64,000 nt of DNA, taken from contig CM067091.1 in NCBI GenBank assembly GCA_034008185.1, forward strand, positions 7,915,799-7,979,798, given 5' to 3'. A program made the position numbers and the translations under genes. Each line of letters starts with the position of its first letter. Position 1 is the stretch's first letter. Under the pieces are notes generated by a model. It did no database searches. It saw only the letters and a list, made by a program, of their open reading frames with translations, and had not been told where the DNA came from. This DNA is from Gorsachius magnificus (Eukaryota > Chordata > Aves > Pelecaniformes > Ardeidae). Below, in pieces: positions 1 through 11,000 of the stretch.

Positions 1-76
1 GACCCCACAGGATGGGTGTCCCCTACCCTGGCTGGGACACCCCACAGGGCACAGCTCCCCAGGGAAAGATGGACAA

Positions 77-82
77 TTTATT
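77..82 (-). other. Second minus-strand AATAAA with GT-rich downstream sequence
   Basis: A minus-strand AATAAA is followed within about 40 bases by a TGTGGGGTGTCC-type GT-rich element, a good polyadenylation context. It could be a distal PKI 3' end beyond the minisatellite, or the end of a different transcript. Confidence 0.35.
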
Positions 83-271
83 CCCTGGACAAGTCCCCAG
101 GGAGCAAGAGCCCCCACTCACACCCACCCACACGGCCCTGAAGGGGACAAAGAGGGCAGGGGCTGTCCCCTGTCCCCTCACCCTCCTGGGCATTGGTGTC
201 CTAAATCTGCATGGCCCTGGTCCCCACACGCGCTCCCAGGCTCCCCCCAAGACAGTGGAACCACGAGATGT

Positions 272-895
272 GGATGTTCACAGGTATGACTACCCACGCA
301 CACAGACACCCATGCACAGGAGCACCCATGCTCACAGACACCCACCACACATATGGGTGCCAATGCACACAAGCACCCATGCACGTGAACACGCATGCAC
401 ACACCTGCCCGTACACACGGACACCCGTACACACGGACACCCACCCACAGAAGCTCCCATGCATGTGGACACCCATGCTGACAGAGACCCACCATGCACA
501 TGGGTGCCCAGGGACATAATCATAGAATCATAGAATGTTTTGGGTTGGAAGGGACCCCTAGAGGTCATCTAGTCCAACCCATAGCACCCATCCACACAGA
601 CACCCACACACATAAATACACACACACACACGGACACTCACCCACAGGAGCACCCACACACCCACCCACAGGAGCACCCATGAACATGGCCACCCTGCAG
701 ATGCACACACGTGCACACTGACACCCATGTGCACAACACCCACGCACACAGATGCACAAAGGTGCCCACACACGTGGGTGCTCCATGCACAGAGGCACCC
801 ATGCATGCAGACACCCATGCACACGGGTGCCCATGCACATGCACACACATGGATGCCCACACACATGGATGCCCACGCACACACAACTCCATGTC
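272..895. repeat. CA/TG-rich minisatellite split by a CR1 fragment
   Basis: Imperfect head-to-tail units built on CACCCATGCACACAGACAC run from about 272 to 895 and are interrupted at 518-580 by a CR1 tail. The several open frames rich in His, Thr and Cys here are products of the repeat. Confidence 0.85.
518..580 (-). mobile_element. CR1 LINE 3'-end fragment, minus orientation
   Basis: Reading the minus strand, the sequence GGTTGGACTAGATGACC followed by CCTTCCAACCC and a tail of two ATTCTATG-type 8-mers is the CR1 3' end. Only about 63 bases are present. Confidence 0.9.
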
Positions 896-1090
896 CCAGC
901 CGGGGCTGGCCTCTGCATCAAGGGATAGGCAGCCGGTGTCCTTGCCCGAGAGCCGGGGGGTGGCCAGGGCCACCCTGGGGTGCTGGACACGGGGACTGCT
1001 GGACACGGTGGCCCCATGTGTGGCCCCCTACAGCTCTCCTGGACCCGGTCACCAGCCTGGCAGTGGCCAGAGTGGACCTGGGCTTCGGGA

Positions 1091-1096
1091 TTTATT
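1091..1096 (-). other. Polyadenylation signal AATAAA (PKI candidate)
   Basis: A minus-strand AATAAA lies 1.17 kb past the PKI stop codon. GT/TG-containing sequence follows. It is the first canonical signal downstream of the gene. Confidence 0.5.
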
Positions 1097-2260
1097 TGCT
1101 GGTCCCACAGCGACAGCTATAGGTGACCATCCGTGATGGAGCTGGGTTCAGCACAACGTGCAACCGCTCTGCCCGGCTCTGGCTGCCAGCCAGCAAACCC
1201 CAGCCTGGGAATCCAGGCCCTGGCCTGGGCAGGATCTGGGCAAGCCAGTCCTTCCCGGCCTCTCACCTCCCTCAGCCCCTCAGTGCCCAGGCAGGAGGGT
1301 CCCCGTCCCACCTGCCAGCAGAAGTGGAGGTTTTGGGGAGCATGGACAGAGCCTGGAAAAACCTGACTCCACTTCTTGCACATCCCAAAAGCACTGCAGG
1401 ACGCAGCTGGCCCTGGTCACTGCTGCTTCCCCCTCCCTGGGCTTTCCCCAGGGATATGGGGGGGGGAACCCAGGACTGCAGGCATGGGGACCCATGGGTA
1501 GCCCCAGCATGGGGGGCGGGGTGATGTGCAGGGTTGGGGATGCCCAAACCAGCATCACCCTGCTCACCCCCTCTGAAATCACCAGCATCCTCCCCAGAGG
1601 CAGAGCTGCCTCCCTCCCACAGGGACCCAGGGCCACCCAAGAGGGTGACTTGGGAAAAGGAGCCAAGCCCCCTGCACTCCTGGGGCAGGGACCACCCTGG
1701 GGTGCTCTGATCCCTGGTGGGACCCCCGTGTGCTGGCTGCTGGAGCAGAGGGGTGGGCTGTGCTCAAGGGCTGGGGGGGCTGTTGGGGTTGTGCAGTGCT
1801 TCCCTCCCCTACCCCCCCCCTTGAAAAAGGTTTCTGAATCACCCAGGAAGAAAGGCCAGGAGACAGCGGTGGTACCCAAAACATCACAGTGAACACCACA
1901 CTCAGCTAGAAACAGCCGCGAGCTGCTCCTGCGGCGAGGAGAAAGCCCCCCCCCCCGGTGAACCCCTGCGCTCAGCTCTGCCAAATGCCCCAGAAGAAAA
2001 ATATTCCTCCCCCCTGGGGAGGCAAAAAAATCCCCCCCCGGGTCCTTGCCCAGGGCGTGGGTGGGAATCGCCCCTTCCTCACAGCAGGTCCCCGCCACAC
2101 AATGCTCCCCCCATGGTGGGGGGGATGACGCCCGATGGTCTCGCCGCGGTAGCACCGAGGAAAACCCAGAGGACTCTGGCCGTGCCAGGAAAGCTGGACT
2201 GATGCTCCGCAGCCTCCTCTTTCCTCCGCTGGTCAGCAATGTCCCCCCCCGGGAGCGGGG
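1091..2260 (-). other. Probable 3' UTR of the PKI gene
   Basis: The sequence runs from the stop codon to an AATAAA on the minus strand at 1096-1091. No supported coding exon lies inside it; the longer open frames here are G/C-rich and unlike known proteins. The 3' end is inferred only from the signal. Confidence 0.5.
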
Positions 2261-2343
2261 TTAGGACGTGTCCTTCAGCTCGGGGCTGGGGGGCTGCGGA
2301 GGGGGCACCTCCGCCGAGGGTGACTGCATCTCCTGGGCACTGC
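2261..2343 (-). CDS. PKI-family terminal coding exon
   Basis: The acceptor AG is at 2345-2344. Two bases complete Gly49, followed by 26 codons and TAA at 2263-2261. It codes a proline-rich, acidic tail (SPSAEVPPPPQ region) with no recognised domain. The join keeps the frame, which supports both exons. Confidence 0.88.
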
Positions 2344-2566
2344 CTGCCAGGAGAGACGAGGATATGAGCAACCCCAGTTCCTGGCCACCCCGTGTTGTCT
2401 CCCATCTTCCCCATCACCTACCTGCGTTCAGGGACATCTCGGCCAGCTTGAGGGGCAGGTCAGAGGGGCTGACACCGGCTGGCGAGCCCAGGATGTCGGG
2501 CAGGGCATTGCGCCGGCCCGTTCTCCCAGAGGATGCGAAGTCCAGCACGGGTTCCACCTCGGTCAT
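2261..2566 (-). CDS. cAMP-dependent protein kinase inhibitor (PKI family), 75 aa, two coding exons
   Basis: Coding exons 2566-2422 and 2343-2261 join across a 78-base intron (donor GCAG|GTAGGT, acceptor CTGGCAG|GC, phase 1) to give 75 residues. Residues 10-22 contain the PKI signature: Phe10, then RTGRRNA at 15-21, with Ala21 in the phospho-acceptor position that makes it a pseudosubstrate. Residues 37-46 (DLPLKLAEMS followed by L) match the PKI nuclear export signal. The tail is acidic and proline-rich and ends ELKDTS. Known family members are about 70-78 residues, bind the free PKA catalytic subunit and export it from the nucleus; this protein is inferred to do the same. Compared with PKI-alpha, one residue is missing near the N-terminus and the helix tyrosine is a valine. 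The start has A at -3. The closest named paralogue (alpha, beta or gamma) cannot be settled by eye, so no symbol is given. SERINC2 lies divergently to the right. Confidence 0.92.
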
Positions 2567-2573
2567 GCTAACC
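2422..2573 (-). CDS. PKI-family exon with start codon and pseudosubstrate
   Basis: The exon runs from the acceptor TTTCCCCAG (exon base 2573) to the donor at 2422|2421. The ATG is at 2566-2564 with seven bases of 5' UTR before it in this exon. It codes residues 1-48 plus the first base of codon 49: the inhibitory helix, RTGRRNA and the export motif. As in known PKI genes, one exon carries the whole inhibitory core. Confidence 0.9.
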
Positions 2574-2890
2574 CTGGGGAAACACGGTCCCCTTCCCCAT
2601 CAGCGCTGCTGGGCAAGGTGGCACCCAGCCCCAGGGTGGCTCTGCTCCAGGCAGGATGCCCCCGTTCAGGGCAGGCAGCATTCCCTGCCTGCAGCTGCCC
2701 GGGGAGCAGGGCTAAGCCCTGCACCCCCCCCCCCGGCCCCGAAGGCAGGGGCCACCCTGCCCATGGGTGCCCCTCCCCAGGGTTGGCCCTTGGGTGCTGT
2801 GACCTCCACTGCTCACTGCATCTTGGAGGAAGGGGCGGTCCTCAGGGACCCCACTAGTACCATACCACCCCCCGCCCCCAGCAGCCTTAC

Positions 2891-3032
2891 CGGGCACCCT
2901 CCAGCCTGGCCTGGCACTGCTTCTCCCCCGCTCTGCTCTCTGGTCTGGAAGTTCCCCCTCTGGGCGTCTCCCAGCCCGTGAGGGACCCCACGGGAGATGG
3001 GGGCTCCTGGCTCGGTCCCCTCTGGCTCCGAC
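2891..3032 (-). other. Candidate upstream exon of the PKI gene
   Basis: A pyrimidine-rich acceptor (CCCCCCAG at 3040-3033) and a good donor (CCCG|GTAAGG at 2891|2890) bound 142 bases on the minus strand. Read as an exon it stays open in one frame and would join the ATG exon in frame with the PKI start, but it contains no in-frame ATG. It may be a 5' UTR exon or part of a longer N-terminus. The call rests on splice signals only. Confidence 0.35.
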
Positions 3033-4189
3033 CTGGGGGGAGGCAGAGCAGGGGGTCAGCGATGGCTCCTGGGGCTGGTGCCCATGGGGTGGGAAGGAGG
3101 GAGTGGGGAGCCTGTCTGGGGGTGGGAGAGGCTGTGTCCCCATGCAGGCCACCCACAGCACCCTGAGTGGTGACACCAAGCTGGGCTGTGAAGGTCAGGG
3201 ACCCCTTGTCCCTGGTGGGCAGGCAGGAGGAGGTGGTGGCAGCAAGGGATGGATAGAGAGCAGAGATGGGGAGACGGAGGTGGCACCCAGCGGGGAGGCA
3301 GGACAGTAAGGGGGGCTGAGAGGGCACAGTGGGATCAGCTGCAGTGCCATGGGACAAGGGCATGTTGTCCTCAACTTGGGGACGCCCCTGTGTCCCCTGG
3401 GGAGTGGCTCTTGCTGAGCCAGGGCAGGCAGTGGTGATGCCAGGGTCCCCTCAAGCAGGTGGGGGGGGTCTCCCAGGAAGCCCCTGGCACTGGGTACCAT
3501 GCAGATCCCACCAGTGTGGATCCAACCCCGGTGCACACCTCTGCTGGGACCTTACTGGGATGTTTGCTCAGCACTGGTAAATAATTTTTACTTTTGCAGA
3601 AGGGTTTTGCAGCTGCAGGTGGGAGGTGGCACAAGGGTGGCACAGGAGCTTGCAGGGACAGGGGTGGCCTCCACCCTCCCCAAACCCATGCTACCCACTC
3701 ATGGGGCACGGGGACCCCCAAGCCATTACCCAAGCAACCCCATCCCCTCCAGGCCAGACACTGCTGGCAATGCTGGGACTGGTGTCCCCCAGCTGGTGGC
3801 AGTGGGAGCTTGTCTTGCTGTGGGGGGCAGGAACTCACTAGCGTCCCCCTGGGAATCACTCTCCGGCAGAGGACGTGCCAAGGTCCCCAAGTCCTTGGGC
3901 GCAGGCGCTGTGCTGAGCGGGACGAGTGACCCTGGCTGCCTGCGCGGAGAAAAATGAATGATTAACCCGGGCGGTGACGAATCACGGGGCGGCTGCCCTG
4001 CATGGGGCAGGACCCAGGCCCCTTTCAGGTGGGGAAACTGAGGCACAGAGTAAGGCTCGGGGGTGTGATAAGGGCAGGCTTGGCTGTGGCTGTGCTGTGG
4101 CAAAGACCCAGTGGAGGCGCAATGCTCCCTGTGCGGGTGTGCGTGCACATGTGCACCATCTGTGGCACTCTGGAGCTGCGTGCATTTGC
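3033..4189. other. G/C-rich DNA between candidate exon and second minisatellite
   Basis: No coding exon is recognised. It lies within the presumed first intron or upstream region of the PKI gene. A short SINE-like scrap (GGGGAAACTGAGGCACAGAG) is at 4033-4052. Confidence 0.5.
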
Positions 4190-4520
4190 GTCTGCACTGG
4201 CACATGCATGTGCACTGGCACATGTGTGTGAACTAGCACATGTGTGTGCATGCTTGGCATCCCCTGGCACACGTGTGTGCATGCATAGTGTCCTATTAGC
4301 ACATGTCTGTGCATGCACAGCACACCAGGTGTGCCAGGTGCATTAGCACATGTGTGGAATGCCTGGCATCCCCTGGCACACTGTGTGCATGCATGGTGTC
4401 CATGGCACATGTCTGTGCAGGCATGGCACCCCCAACACATGTGAGTGTGCATGCATGGCACCCTCTGGCACATGCATGTGCATGCATGGCATCCCCTGGC
4501 ACACGTGTGCATGCCATGTG
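4190..4520. repeat. Minisatellite of about 31-bp units, TG/CA rich
   Basis: About ten imperfect copies of a unit starting GCACATGTGTGTGCATGC and ending GGCATCCCCTG are seen in tandem. The alternating purine-pyrimidine core (TGTGTGCATGCA) is a classic Z-DNA-prone sequence. Confidence 0.85.
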
Positions 4521-4799
4521 TCCTGCATGCACGCCAGCACACAGGTGCACCCCTACATCAGCGTGAGTTTACACACCACATGTTCAAGTTCATGTCCCTT
4601 ATCTGGCACCGTGCGCCCCACAGCAATGCCTGCTTGGCTGGCAGAAGCCCTCAGCCTTGCAGCCCCTGCTTGGGGCACCAGGACATGGGCAGGCAGCATG
4701 TAGCATCTGTAATGGCACCAGAGCACCCGCCGTGTCACCCTGGCAGCCGTTTGGCAACAGGGGCTGGGGTGAGCCAGGGCTCACATGCCTGGCGTGCAT

Positions 4800-5005
4800 G
4801 ACGGTGTGAGCACACGAGCGTGCACAAGCACACATGTGTGTACACTCAAGTTCTCACACACAGGCACATAAAGCCATGCATGCCCACACGCAACCACGCA
4901 TGCACACACAGCACGCATAGAGGCATGCATGCACACACGCAGGCGTGCGTGCACAGATGCACATACACAGGAATGCACACCTGCACACACATGCTGCACG
5001 TGTGT

Positions 5006-5037
<32 letters not shown>

Positions 5038-5044
5038 ACACTGA
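4800..5044. repeat. TGCACACA-rich repeat ending in a (CA)n microsatellite
   Basis: Imperfect ACACACGCATGCA-type repeats lead into a nearly pure (CA)n run at about 5006-5032, then ACAGACACACACTGA. The His/Cys-rich open frames on both strands are repeat artefacts. Confidence 0.85.
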
Positions 5045-8000
5045 CTCTTGCACATCCCAGCAAGACCGGAGCCCTGCAGGGCTGGATCAAAGCTGTCTTC
5101 CCGGCAGCCCCAGCAGCTCCTGCTGGCTCAAGTGCTGGAGAACCAGGCAACCAACAGCCTTCAGGACCAGGCTGGATCCTGCCCGTCTCCTTCCTGCAGC
5201 TAAACATCTCCAAGAACACCAGGGTGCCCGGAATGCGGGCAGGGGCTACACCCTGTATGCTCACCCAGCGCACCAAAAAGCCGTGCAGCGAGATCAGGAC
5301 TTTCATGCTGGCACAGACAGAAAAGCTGCTGGGACCCCAGAGGGGACTGAAACCCCTGGGAGTTTGTCACAGGGGGGTGGGGGAGGGAATCCTGAGCACT
5401 CCTGGGATGCAGCATTGGTGTCACAGGGAGCCCATCAGGCTGTCCCCCATCCCCTGCATCCCTGGGCTCCCTGGGTCCAAGGTACCAATGCCTGCCCCAC
5501 AGGCAGCAAATCCAACCCAGCACTGGGCAAATAATGTTGCATAAACCCTGGGCCTCCGCCTGGCAAATGAAGATTTCCCCCTCTAAGCAGGGACTGTTTC
5601 TGGGAGGCTTAACATGGTCTCAGCTTAAAAAAGCTCCTGGAGTCACATGGAAGGTCCCTGGGGCCGCTGGCTCCTGCTTTAATGCCCCTAATGGGATATA
5701 GGAGGGTAGGGCAGAAATAAGCCTTAATCTCTCCTGGAGATGGGCTGCGGTGGAAGATACTGGGAAGAGGTGGAGGGAGGACACGGTGCTGGGACGTGTC
5801 CTGTCCCCTTGGTCAAGTCCTTTGGGAATCAAGCCAGCCCCACCATAGCAAAAGCTGCCTCTTGCTCAGAGGCCACCAGGAGACCAGAAAATGTCCTACA
5901 AGGCCATGTGCAGGCTGGGATCCCCCCGAACCTCGGTCATCTTTATGCAATGGAACATCCTCCCCACGTGAGACCTCCATGGTGCTGCTGAGCCCTGTGG
6001 CTCTCGTGCCGCACAGGCGAGAACTGACACGGGCTGAGCTGCTTGGTTTGGGCTGGGGATGCTCAGTAACGTAACTTGACAATGACAAATTAAAGCACGA
6101 GCAGGGAAGGTGATGGTCTGGCTGAAGGCCAGCAGGTAAGATGCAAAATGATCGTGAGATGATGGTGCAGAGAAGCAAGACTTTGCCATCCCACCGCAGC
6201 CGGGATGCACTGTTCCCCATTACGTGCTGCTGCAGGTCCCCACCCCATGCCCAGTGTCCAGGCTGCCCCGTGCAGGATTAGGCCTTGCCTTCAGCATCCG
6301 AGCTCCTTGCAGGGTGACCTGCTGCAGGAAGCATCTCCTGAGGCCTGTTTTGGGTGCTGCCCCACTGCTCGTCTTTAGTGTTTGGAGCCTGGGGGGCAGC
6401 AGGAGGAAGGGCTCCTGCTCCCTGCTCTTTGCTCCAAACCTCCTCATCCAAGCCCCAAAAGCCCAAATCCATGGCTTGTGATGGAGGTGTTACAGCTGGA
6501 CACCCCTACTGAGACACAGAGCATCAGCCCTGGGAGGGAGAGTGGTTTGGGGTGAGGAGCACCTGACCCCCTCTTCCTCTTCTTCCTCTTCCTCCCCCTC
6601 TATCAGCCTGGGGGCAGGGAAGCTGCAGGATGGACCCAGCCAAAGGACTGGAAACAGCCACCTCTTTCCCTACGGCCAGCAGGCAGAGACACCAGGCGCA
6701 GTCAGGGACGGTGACACCCTGGGCTTTGCCATCAGTGGGAAGAAACCAGCCAAGGGTGTCAGGAGGAGCTGGGCCCCTTCCCATGGGGTTTGGCTAGGAT
6801 GGGCAGCAGGGTTTGGTGGTGGAGGTCTTCCCTCTGGTGTGGCATCATTCCTGCTCAAAGGTTTGACCTACTCGCACATTGCCCTGGAGGAGAGAAAGGT
6901 GTGAGCCACCCTGGGGACAGAGCAGCCAAAGAGACCAAGGGTTCAGATGGGGTCAGACACCTCCCTGGGCAGCACATCCATAAGTCCTCCCCAGCGACTG
7001 AGGCAGGGATGTCCCCTCTAATGCAGCAACTTGGGGTGCCGGGGGGGTGGGAGGGAGCAGATGGGCTCACCCGAAATAGCATCTGTGGCTGCTGCCGGAG
7101 CCAGCACCTGGAGCACGGGGACCATGGGACATCTCGTGATCCCCACCATGGTCACACAACACTGGCCAGCTTTGCCAAACACATTCCCCCTCCCAGACAC
7201 ATGAACCAGAAATGCTCCGGGGTGTTCAGGACTGGGAAGATGTTACAGCGATGGCTGTAAAGTTTTGTTAAGGATTCATTTAACCATAGGCATAAGGATT
7301 TGCTTTTCCAGCTTCAAGGTGGTTGATGGTTGTTAGCTAATTTGGAAGTGTGGGTTTGGGCCATTTTATGCTCCTGGCTTTCTTTATAAGGGGCTTCTTC
7401 ATGCTCATTTAATTCAGTGTGTTATGGGGTCTGTGCCATGCCCTGCCGACGACAGGCTGGGAAATGCTGCAGCCCGGCACGAGCCCTCTAAAAATCTACC
7501 GGCATGCCCACGACGTTGATGTTCTTAACGGATGATGAACGTGATGAAAAATCAGAAGGATTTACCAAAGCGTAACTGTAATGTTGAATTAAATGAGCCT
7601 TGCAAGCCAGGAAGGAAAGAGCTGTCCTGGATCAGAAAGGGATGAGAGCATCATCCAAATCAACAATGAGTCCACACGGCAGGGAAATCCAACGGGGCTG
7701 ATTTAACCAGAGACCAACAGCCACCAGACAGACCAAGCAGCCCCTGGAGCCTGGAACAGCAGATGGCAATAATTAAACACAGGATAAAATCTGGAGAGCT
7801 GAGAGATCTCCCACGGAGGCAGCAGATTTGGTCCCGGCAGTTTCATCTCCAGGGATGCGGCTGCAGGCAGTGCTGCCGGTGCCAGAGGGTGCTGAGCAGG
7901 CACCCACTGCCATGTAGAAATGGGCTTTGTCAGCTGCCAGCAGCCTATAAACATCTCCCAGCATCCAGGTGAGAGGGAAGGATGGGAATAAAAATTGTCC

Positions 8001-11000
8001 CAAACTCATCGTCGCCAGGGGAGGGGGAGAAAATGAGCAGGGAAAAGGCCCCAGGGATGTTGGCTGGTGCAGGAATGTAGAGATGCAGGGCGACATGGAG
8101 AACAGATTTTGCATCAAGCCCAGAGCACAGGGAATTCCCAACCCAAGTGCCTCGAGATGATGATCCCTCCTGGAAGCGGTGCTGGGAGGGAAGCAGCTCC
8201 AGTGCCTGCGCAGGGGGAGATGCTGGCACCCCCCTGCCTGCCCTCGGCAGTGAAACCTCTCCAACCACAGACTTTTGTCCCGAAATCACCAGGTTTCCAG
8301 GCAGGCTGGGAAGGTGCCTGGGCCAGCTCAGATCCTGCCTGGCCCCTTTCGTGTAACGGTGGCACAGCACGGAGCGAAGCAGCACAGGGACCCAAGTGAA
8401 CACGTGCCCGGATGCTTGGAGCATCGTCGATGTCTCACACTATTTTTTCTCCCATTTTTCCCTGGCTTCTCCTCACCGCGTGGCCCCAGCTCCTCCCCAG
8501 AGCTTTGAGGAATCGTTCCAGCAGGTTTTCAGCAAGGAGGTTACACTGGCAGCTCCCCAGATCTCTGGCCCAGCCCGAGATGGTCCAGCGCATCCCGGTA
8601 CCCGTGGGGTTGGTCCCTCCCTGAGATGCGTTTTCCAGCAAGCACCATTGCCCAGAAGGCACCCAACACATGGGTTCCCACCACCTCCCCTTGCTGCTGA
8701 GCAGCGGATCTTCCTTTTTAGACTAAGGTCCTTACTGCAGTAATTCTCCTTACCCTCTAAGCCCCTTCCTGTTGTGTCCTGCTTTGCACTTTGACCTTTC
8801 TCCCTGCTCCTGCTCTTGCATGCCCACCCGTGCAGCCTGACCCCCTTCCCATCTTCTCCGCAGTTCCTGCTTGTGCTTGGATTGCCTCGTCCATCAGTCT
8901 GGGGCACGGTGAAGTGTCCTGTCCTCCCCTCCCCCCCCTCTCCTGACATCCCTCTTCTCCCTTTCCCCTGCTCCCTCCCTCCCTGGTCCCCATCACTGCC
9001 CTGCAGGTGGCCAACACCAGTTCTAGGCTTGGTCCCATCCCTGTCCATACTCCAATCCTGAATTATTCCACCCAAACCTCTCCCTGGGTTACAAGGATGC
9101 TTTTGAAGATCATCCTTCGCTTGCCTCTATTCACCCTGTTTCCTTTTTGCATGCTTTAGGGCTGACTTACTTTTTTAGATTTTTTTTCTCCAGCTGTAGG
9201 ATTTAGAAATATCTTTTTCATGCTAAAACCTGAGATGTGTCCTAGCTAACACCAGCCCAGGCTGAACATAAACGCTTCCCGTCACTGGTTCTGCAGTGGG
9301 GCTCGTCCAGGCTTGTTGGATATTGGTACCTAAATTCCTGTTCAAGGCAAAGAGTGAAAATGAAGGAGTCCAAAACAGGACACTGATAATCTTCATTCCC
9401 TGTAATTCCTGAATGCTGGCAGGGAGATGAGCACAAGAGGTGGCTTTTGCTGCTGAAATCCATAGGATGGAGTTGCTGGGAGGAAGGAAGGGTGCGTTAT
9501 TGCTCCATCAATCCTGGCCTCCTTGTGCTCGGGGATGACGGCAGCGTTCAGCTCTCTTTAATACCCTCACGAAAGCCAGGGAAAAAAAAAAAATAGATCC
9601 AACCTGAGTCTCTCCAGACAGGATTCCAGGCTATTTGTATAAACTGTCACTTTGGTTTATAATGCTGCAAACACAAATCAGAACAAGTCCTGCTCGAGGG
9701 TGTGAGTGAAACCAGCTCGTGCATTTGCTGACATCCCAACCCAAAGTTTCCCCAAGCATCTGCAGGGCAAACCCAAATGCTGCCAACCCAAATCTGGGTG
9801 CCTCCAGACCTTGAGGTGCTCACCAGCATGCCCCACATCATGGCTTGGCTTCCCCAAAGGGTAGTGACCACGGAGAAAATCCTGTTTTGATTCTGCAGAC
9901 CTGGATTGGGCTGGGAAAAAGTGCTCTGGAGGACTCAGCAGTTTAATCCCAGCACAGCCCTGCTGAGCACCTGCAAGCCAGCATCTCCTGCAAGTCCATC
10001 AATGGATAAAATTGAGGTATCTTTTCCCATGGGACCAGCACACGGGGCATCCCAAGCAGATGCTGAAAGCACTGGGGAAACCTGAATGTGCAACAGCCTC
10101 TGGACCATCCTCATTTCATTCCTGGACAAGCCTGAGTTGCTCTTATTAAAGAGCAAAGCACTAAAAGCTCAGCAGGCAGAGGCACGAGAACGTGGGCTGA
10201 GAGTGCAGCATTGCTGCCAGGCTTTGCCGGGGACTTACCCAAAAGCTCCCAAACCCCCAGCACAGGAGAGAGGGGAGGGATAACCCCAGCTGTGTTGACC
10301 ATGGGGTGTGCATCGGGCCCCACTCACCCCGAGAGGGAATAACCACCTGAGAGGTTATAACCATATCTCAGGTCCTCTTCTCCATCCTCCTGGAATCCAG
10401 GGCTCCCAGCTCAGCACACATCACTGCTTCCTATCCCACCCAATCTCCCCTGGGTTCCAAATTCTCCCCTGGAAAATTTAGAGAGGAAAATTTTTCCTTC
10501 ACTTTGTGCTAATAACAAGCACCTCTGGCTTTTACCGTTCTATGGAGCCGGGCTCCTGTTCCCCAGCAGCTGGGAAGTGCAAGGTCCCCGTGCAAAGATG
10601 CAGGCAGGACTCAGGGAAAGCTGCTGCCAGCAGGGATGGAGCTGCTTTGCAATATGGCATCCTGGAGGAAAGGAGCTGGCAGCTCCCTCGCCAGGGTCTG
10701 ACACAGGGGCTGGGCAAAGCACTAGGGTGGGAGCAGCTCTGGGACAGCAGAAAGGTCCCCTCCCTGTGCTGCAGCCACCACCGGCCCTGCCAGCCCGCCC
10801 ACCCATTGGCATTAGGAAAATGAAAAGCACCCAAAAAGCCACCAGTGATATTCTGGTTGTGCCTATTTACTGTGGGAACATGGGAAATCCTTAGGGCCAG
10901 CAGCACTGGAAGCTCCTGGCTTCCCAGTGACCGTGGGGAGGTGACAGCTACATGACCCAGCTCAGCACCGCCACACAGGAGGACTCATCCAGCATGAGCA

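Noticed and set aside
12..1136. Overlapping His/Thr- and Cys/Val/Gly-rich open frames on both strands
   Set aside because: All derive from the CA/TG minisatellite; the same happens at 3,726-5,534.
1280..2239. 319-codon minus-strand frame downstream of the PKI stop
   Set aside because: It resembles no known family, and most likely lies in the 3' UTR.
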